DNA from: Dermanyssus gallinae
Taxonomy: Eukaryota > Arthropoda > Arachnida > Mesostigmata > Dermanyssidae
Length of the DNA stretch: 64,000 nucleotides
NCBI GenBank assembly: GCA_003439945.1
Contig: QVRM01002143.1
Span: 7,501 to 71,500, forward strand
Direction: 5' to 3'
The notes below the pieces were generated by a model. It did no database searches. It was given only the letters and a program-made list of their open reading frames with translations, and was not told where the DNA came from. The position numbers were made by a program, and so were the translations under genes. Positions 59,378-64,000 of the stretch are shown in pieces. The first letter of the stretch is position 1. Each line of letters opens with the position of its first letter.

Positions 59378-59914
59378 CAATAAAGGGTTGCCTCGAGCTC
59401 GATAAGCTTGACTGGTAACGCTCCTCGCAAGCTTATATATATAGAAGGATGACTCTGAATTCACTCTTTTGCATTTAGGTAGACCCGCCCGTCAAACCGA
59501 GCTAAAAATGGTGCAGATGTACTAACAAAGTCAATATGCTTGCAAAGTCACCCGATAGTCTCACCTACATAAGATATCTACTGCCTGGCTTAAAAAAAAC
59601 TAAAAATAGTTTTGAGATCAGTTGAATACCTCCGATAAAATAAAAATCTAAGCAAACAGTATTATCCTCGGAGGGTGCACGTAATTCTCAGAGTCTGCCC
59701 GCCCATACGACATATATGTCTAAATTAGATTATGCTGCATCTTTAGAGGCAAATCGTTTATCTGCAATATCTAAAATCTGATTGAAAGTTGACAAGGAGA
59801 CAGTAAAAAACAAGAAAATAATTTCAATTAATAAAATAAACTCGCAAATTTTGGCAAAATTATTTTATCTGTCAGGAAAAATATTGCCAAAATGTTTGTA
59901 TACATATATTCTCT

Positions 59915-60740
59915 TCGGTCGTCTCGGCCACACGTAGTTTTTCGAGAATCGTTACAACTGAAATTTGCAGAAGATCCCGCCCCCGATGGGTTTCCGCCGA
60001 TGATCTTAAAATGCTAGCGGGTGTGTTATCTCTTCTACCTGCTGGTAAAGATAACATATAAAAGTAGCTTTTTGAAGTCGGACTTTCCTCGTTTTTGGCT
60101 AGCGATCCTAACAAGGGCAGCTTTCCAAGGAGGGCAGACTTTCTAGTACACAGTTGTTAGACTTCGTAATTGTTAGATGTCATACAAAATTCGGGCATGG
60201 TATGTGCTCGTAGTGAAGATCCGCTGTGCTCACTCCGGTATTGTACATCATCTACGTTTCTGCGCATATTAACGCACACCTGTATAAGGAGGCGTCGTGC
60301 AATTTTTATTCGCATTATTTAAACATAATATACTACTATACACCAAGACAGCTCGCGGCAACTTATAATGGCGTGGCTCGTTGGTCCTGGGACTATGAAA
60401 CGCATATGTCTGATCCTAAGCGTGATGTTCTTAGTATAGATCGAATTGATTTTAATTATACTCTTGACAAGCAAGTTGTTTCTAAGGTTCGCTTTGTGTA
60501 ATTGTGCCCAAGGATCTTAAGTTTCGAGAGCATGTCGCTGGAGTGGTGCGAGCTTCGTCTACAATGTATCAATTGGTAATTAGGTTTTTTATCAGTCTGC
60601 AAAATGTTCCTACTAGTTTAAAGTTTATGCACAGAAGTATAATAAGTAGATTTTTTTCTTGTCCTAATTTTTTTATTATTATTTTGTATTTGCTTAAATA
60701 TAAGAGGTTACAATTGTCTCTTTATGAACGTGTACACCGG
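59915..60740 (+). pseudogene. CR1/L2-like LINE reverse transcriptase relic
   Basis: In changing plus-strand frames the RT blocks come in order: FAEDPAPDGFPPMILK at about 59965 (the PGPDGIPP block), SDFPRFWLAILTRAAFQGG near 60080-60130 (the FP-x-WK-A block). Then LTPVLYIIYVSAHINAHL at 60226 (GPLLF-x-x-YIND-like), FNYTLDKQVVSKVRFV at 60450, and LGV-like text followed by PKDLKFREHVAGVVRASSTM at about 60510. The YADD box is not visible. It covers most of an RT but with large deletions and many frameshifts, so it is older than the CR1-like copy at 50.2 kb. Confidence 0.6.
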
Positions 60741-62176
60741 TTGATTAAAAGTAAAAATGTCACATATCCTCCAGGTTCGGGCGTGTCCAGTCTAGCAGAG
60801 TTCCGCGCACAGAGGCGGCGTTACCCCGCTGAATGTCCAGCGATAGTCTCTGGTGCAGGTACTCGATAGCTCTAGTGTCCCCTGTCGAACGGTTGAGCGC
60901 CTTGCTGACACGTTGAATGAGTTTGTGCGTCTTCGGGCCGGGTCCCCCCAGTGTCTTGAATGCCAGCGGGCGAAAATCGTGGAGGTAGGTAATACTGGCA
61001 TACTTTCTGCACTTATTCGCCTCCGCCAACATAGATGCGTGACCAGCATGTTCCGCTCCCGTACTGACTATTGAAGGGGCTAATGAGTCAGTAACGGTTG
61101 CAGCCCATACCAGCATGCGACTCATCTCAAAGGACGTTAGCGTCAGTCCGTCCGGTCGTTTTCCATCATTCCTGCAGAGGCCAGGAGGCTCGAGAATGCA
61201 AGGGAAACCAGCAGACCTCAAGACTCGGCTAAATGTCCCATTGAGTGCTGCGTGCCGGGCTCGACGACCTGAGCTTAAAGCACAAGAGAGACCATGGTGT
61301 GCCTGTGGCCCCACTTGATCGCCGCATCTACATTTGTGCGGGAAAACGAGAGCTGTCCCCAGGCGTAGCCCCGCACTAATCCGAACAGTGTCGTCATCTA
61401 GTAGAGTGCCTAAGTGAACACTGGGGAGAGCCTGTAACCAGGCCCCGTCACTTTTTGCAGAGACCGCCCGTAGCCTGGCTTTGTCAGTCGTAGTGGGGGC
61501 TTGCTCAAGTCGATGCACAAATGTCTTCTCCTGCAGTGGAGTCGACCAGCTTTTCTGGGAAAGGGTGTCGAAAGCATGATCTTAGTAGGAATATTCCGCG
61601 ATGAGATCCCAGCGATAGAGGACGGCTGGCGACAACTTCAAACTTCTCTCTCCACGCGTCTAAAGCCCCAGGTAATCCCTCCTGGCAGAAGGGAACCCCG
61701 AGGAGCTTAATGTCGCTCTTTTGGACGACCTTGCAACCGGGAAGGAGATGGCATAGCTCCGATATATCCGGCAAGATCATATCCTCGGGCCCCGTGACGT
61801 AGACCTCGCATTTCGCGGGATCTAGGGATAGACCACTCACCCTCTCGAAGTCCCGGACTCTGCGAATATCACCGATTACTGTAGCTAGGTCACCTCCAAG
61901 CACACCGTCGTCCAGGTACCAGGCATTTAGAGGACACTGTAGGAAGTCTATCAAGTCTTTTACGCATAAACAGAACAAATGCGGACCTAAAGGGTCTCCT
62001 TGTTGAAGGCCGGACTGCGAAGATATAGTGGCGTGCGGCAAAACCAAATGCGACGGTTGGGCGTACGCCGCATGTACCTGGTGAAACATTTGCGGAGCGT
62101 AGCATTTCACCACGTTTAGCAAGTGGTCTCTTCTGACGCTGCTAAAGGCATTCCTAAAATCTAATTTAAGGGGCAT
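60741..62176 (-). pseudogene. R2-superclade LINE: RT palm joined to endonuclease domain by internal deletion
   Basis: Minus strand, two open frames. The first (62176-61505) encodes RT: LDFRNAFSSVRRDHLLNVV, SGLQQGDPLGPHLFCL, AWYLDDGVLGG (YLDD at 61907-61918), then DPAKCEVYVTGPEDM and IKLLGVPF. The second (61518-60760) encodes DGAWLQALPSVHLGTLLDDD and VRISAGLRLGTALVFPHKC. Its knuckle CRCGDQVGPQAHHGLSC, nuclease part KRPDGLTLTSFEMSRMLVWA-ATV and LGGPGPKTHKL, TGDTRAIEYLHQRLS, IQRGNAASVRGTL follow. Family members have over a hundred residues between LLRSCF and the second part; here they are lost at about 61540, and the frame shifts by one. The second nuclease Asp is Ala. The RT lacks its N-terminal motifs, ending at about 62176. 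Confidence 0.88.
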
Positions 62177-62819
62177 GTTCGGCGCGATTCATCGGCTTCT
62201 CACTTTCTTTCGCCGCCGCCAGATTCTTGCGCATCGCTTTCACATTTTCGTTTAGCGATTTCAGCAGTTCCATGATCTTCGGATAGCTCTCGTTTGCGAA
62301 TTCGCTGGACCTGCGAAGCGCGTGGGCTTGCGCGTTCTCCCAGCCCGCTTTGTTGGCATACTGGCAGGCCAGGAATCCTCGGCAGTAGTCCGGAGTGACG
62401 TTTGCCTCCAGATCGATTGTGGCATGCACCATGTCCACCTGCGCCTCGGTCAGTGGTCCTGAGTTCTGAGTGGGGGCTCCCACCGCTCGTTTCAGGATCT
62501 CGCCCCGAGAGACCGATCCACCAGTCCCCTAAGCGAGGGGTTTTAGGGTCCTCCTGGCCCGTGGCCTCCTCAAACCTCGGCTGGAGTGGAGCGATCGAGG
62601 GCTTCAACGGAGCATGGCGAGACATCGAAGGCCTATCTCTGCCGCTTCATCGAGCACCTCTAGAGGTCTAGGGGTGATCCCCACCACACCCTTCCTCACG
62701 CTATCTTGGCTAATGCTGGTGTCAGCGTCCGCATCAGACTCGAAGTCATCGCGAGCCTTGGCGGCCGATTTGGGCCTTCTCTTGGGCGTTGTCCGGCACT
62801 CATGGTGATGAGATCCAAA
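62166..62819 (-). pseudogene. ORF1-like (gag-like) segment upstream of the RT fragment
   Basis: Minus strand from 62808. One frame begins with a basic stretch TPKRRPKSAAKARDD, followed by acidic ESDADADTSISQDSV and RPLEVLDEAAEIGLRCLAML, then a TGA. After a middle section that reads better in another frame (PRFEEATGQEDPKTPRLGDW, 62580-62520) the first frame resumes at 62483. It gives LTEAQVDMVHATIDLEA, YCRGFLACQYANKAGWENAQ and a helical, lysine- and glutamate-rich end (MELLKSLNENVKAMRKN), stopping at 62166. Overall composition (basic start, coiled-coil-like end) fits an ORF1 or N-terminal domain of a retroelement. No CCHC or known fold was recognised. It is unclear whether it belongs to the RT fragment it abuts. 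Confidence 0.5.
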
Positions 62820-63463
62820 TGTAACGATGTTGTTGCTACGCTAAGTTACTGGGGATGGTAGACTCAGCCGGGCGGCTACTACAACACGAGGGACTCAGGT
62901 ACGATGAATGATGACACGGAACGTAGGTCTGGCGTAAAGCGTAACCGGGCAACCAATGGTCATCGGCCATGCTACCTCGGTCTATTTTATTCACTCAAGG
63001 TACGCCGTAGCGTTCATATAGTAATAATGTTAAATGATGGAATCGAATCTTGTCGAATATTCGATAACGGAATTGTCCACTCGTTCTCTTCGCTGATTGG
63101 TCGGTTTAAACTACGCATTATCACAACGTGCATTATTCCTGGCGGTGCCGTCGCCGCAGGTCAGGTACATAGGTCTGATGATGATGTTGCCGATGTGGCG
63201 CGACAGGTCGCGGTGATGCACGTGCCATGTTGTCGTCGCCATGTAGCTGAGCGGTCTCATGTGGAGGCTGTTGCACGTTCGATGATGTGCTCGGTCGACT
63301 GTGGTGTCGTCTCACCAGGTTGTTTACAACAATGCTGGTGTAGCAGCCAGCGACGGTTCTTTGGTCGAGTGGGATGACTGGTCGGCTTACTGACGCCGTC
63401 GATCATTGACGGCGCCGTAGTTGGCTGTTCTGTTGTGTAGTTGTTGTGTCTAACTTCGTTGCA
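62820..63463 (-). repeat. Long terminal repeat (3' LTR) of a Ty3/gypsy element
   Basis: A 644-bp segment that starts TGTAACGATG on the plus strand and ends cttcgttgca, giving imperfect inverted termini TGTAACGA / TCGTTGCA with TG...CA ends. It directly follows a purine tract on the minus strand (63464-63480), as a 3' LTR should. Inside, on the minus strand, lie a TATATGA-like box near 63015 and AATAAA at 62986-62991. The second LTR would be right of the window, so the target duplication cannot be checked. It lies immediately upstream of the ORF1-like segment. Confidence 0.72.
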
Positions 63464-63480
63464 CTGCCCCCCCCCCTCTG
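63464..63480 (-). promoter_or_regulatory. Polypurine tract
   Basis: The minus strand reads CAGAGG followed by a G run, ending next to the LTR start. This is the expected primer site for plus-strand DNA synthesis. It lies 36 bases downstream of the pol stop codon (63516-63518). Confidence 0.7.
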
Positions 63481-63515
63481 GACTGGCTCGTCCCGAGCCA
63501 AGCGTGTGTCTCGGG

Positions 63516-63999
63516 TTAGTGAGCATACAAACTCTCGTGTCCATCTCGGGGGTTGCCGTTGGCGGCCGGGCCGTGTCGGTTCGGTGGTGGTAAACGTTGA
63601 TTCGTGGCACTTGGTATTTTGCGTATGTGGTCGGTGCTTGGATGGTCTCTGTCGCCAGACGAGTCACTCGGGTGGTTCGGGTCGTTGGTCTGGATGAACG
63701 GTTTACTTCTGCATACATGGACTATCTGCCGTCTCCGTCGGGGTCCGGGGGTGTTGGCTGTCTCGGTCGATTTCACGTCCACAGTTGTCGGGTTGGTCAC
63801 TTTCACTATGATGTACGGTCCAAAGTGTCTTCTCTGGAGTTTGTCGGATTTACCGACTCGTTGGGTATGTGTGAGCACTAAGTCGTTTGCTTGGAACGAT
63901 GGTTCTGTCTTGAACTCTGTCGTTCGTGGTCGGGTAGGTCGGGGTTGATTATTTGTCGGGTCTCGTCGCGCATGGACGGCCTCGTGGTCGGTCGGCGTC
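63516..63999 (-). CDS. pol: Ty3/gypsy Pol, integrase C-terminal end (partial, runs off the right edge)
   Basis: The frame is open from the window edge to TAA at 63516-63518. It reads FQANDLVLTHTQRVGKSDKL, then QRRHFGPYIIVKVTN, the GPY/F module that closes integrases of chromovirus and other Ty3/gypsy elements, and RRRRQIVHVCRSKPF. A Pro/Asn/Arg-rich tail follows. Integrase inserts the element's DNA copy in the nucleus; this C-terminal module contributes to DNA or chromatin binding. The catalytic core, RNase H, RT and protease must lie to the right. No stop or frameshift is visible in the 161 codons seen, so the element may be fairly young. The ORFs on the opposite strand and in frame 63257-63718 are shadows. 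Confidence 0.82.
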   Translation of the reverse strand, partial: TPTDHEAVHARRDPTNNQPRPTRPRTTEFKTEPSFQANDLVLTHTQRVGKSDKLQRRHFGPYIIVKVTNPTTVDVKSTETANTPGPRRRRQIVHVCRSKPFIQTNDPNHPSDSSGDRDHPSTDHIRKIPSATNQRLPPPNRHGPAANGNPRDGHESLYAH

Positions 64000-64000
64000 G

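Noticed and set aside
63257..63718. 153-codon minus-strand ORF at the right edge
   Set aside because: Out of frame with the integrase reading (63516-63999), which has recognisable GPY/F motifs. It crosses the polypurine tract into the LTR.
1..64000. CRISPR array, phage, operon or other prokaryotic system
   Set aside because: No regularly spaced repeat-spacer structure, no dense coding and no ribosome binding sites. All recognisable genes are eukaryotic transposable elements.

Overview
This window is eukaryotic, non-coding or accessory DNA, not a bacterial or viral genome. There are no operons, ribosome binding sites or dense ORFs. It has long stretches without supportable coding sequence, very many (TA)n microsatellites, triplet-rich tracts (CAA/CAG/GAT) and layered remains of animal-type transposable elements: R1-like, CR1/L2-like and R2-superclade non-LTR retrotransposons, Tc3-like and mariner DNA transposons, tRNA-derived SINEs and the end of a Ty3/gypsy element. 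The combination suggests an invertebrate, most likely an arthropod. A mite or tick is possible but I cannot prove it. I did not identify any host protein-coding gene with confidence.

Layout. From 1 to 10 kb there is a tRNA-derived SINE (about 2.3 kb), a degenerate R2-superclade retroelement copy (4.93-5.78 kb) interrupted by a second SINE with a 13-bp target-site duplication, and a mariner 5' end next to a (TA)20 tract (5.86 kb). From 7 to 15 kb the sequence is GC-richer and full of triplet repeats, with one LINE relic at 11.1-11.65 kb and a SINE with a perfect 12-bp target-site duplication at 15.2 kb. From 17.7 to 23.1 kb there are low-complexity polypurine, pyrimidine-rich minisatellite and TA arrays, and a very decayed RT relic at 20.8-21.4 kb. 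The best preserved LINE is the R1-like element on the minus strand at 25.1-28.1 kb, followed by a mariner relic at 28.5-29.2 kb. From 29 to 43 kb there are more LINE and SINE fragments (33.1-35.65 kb, 37.5-37.95 kb). A complete-ended Tc3-like transposon sits at 43.6-45.2 kb, with mariner relics at 45.5 and 49 kb. From 50 kb on come CR1/L2-like and restriction-like-endonuclease LINE pieces. The last 6 kb is a dense nest: R2-like copy, CR1-like RT, R2-superclade element with a different C-terminal domain, ORF1-like segment, then a gypsy LTR and integrase tail running off the right edge.

Nothing here works together as a pathway. The main biological story is transposon ecology. Several LINE fragments lie between (TA)n tracts, including one reduced to a 58-bp 3' end. 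Two copies of one endonuclease family lost the same catalytic aspartate by different changes. The Tc3-like element lost two of its three predicted DDE residues. Nearly every coding element carries stops, frameshifts or internal deletions, so the window appears to hold inactive copies; the gypsy integrase end at the right edge is the one open frame without visible damage.
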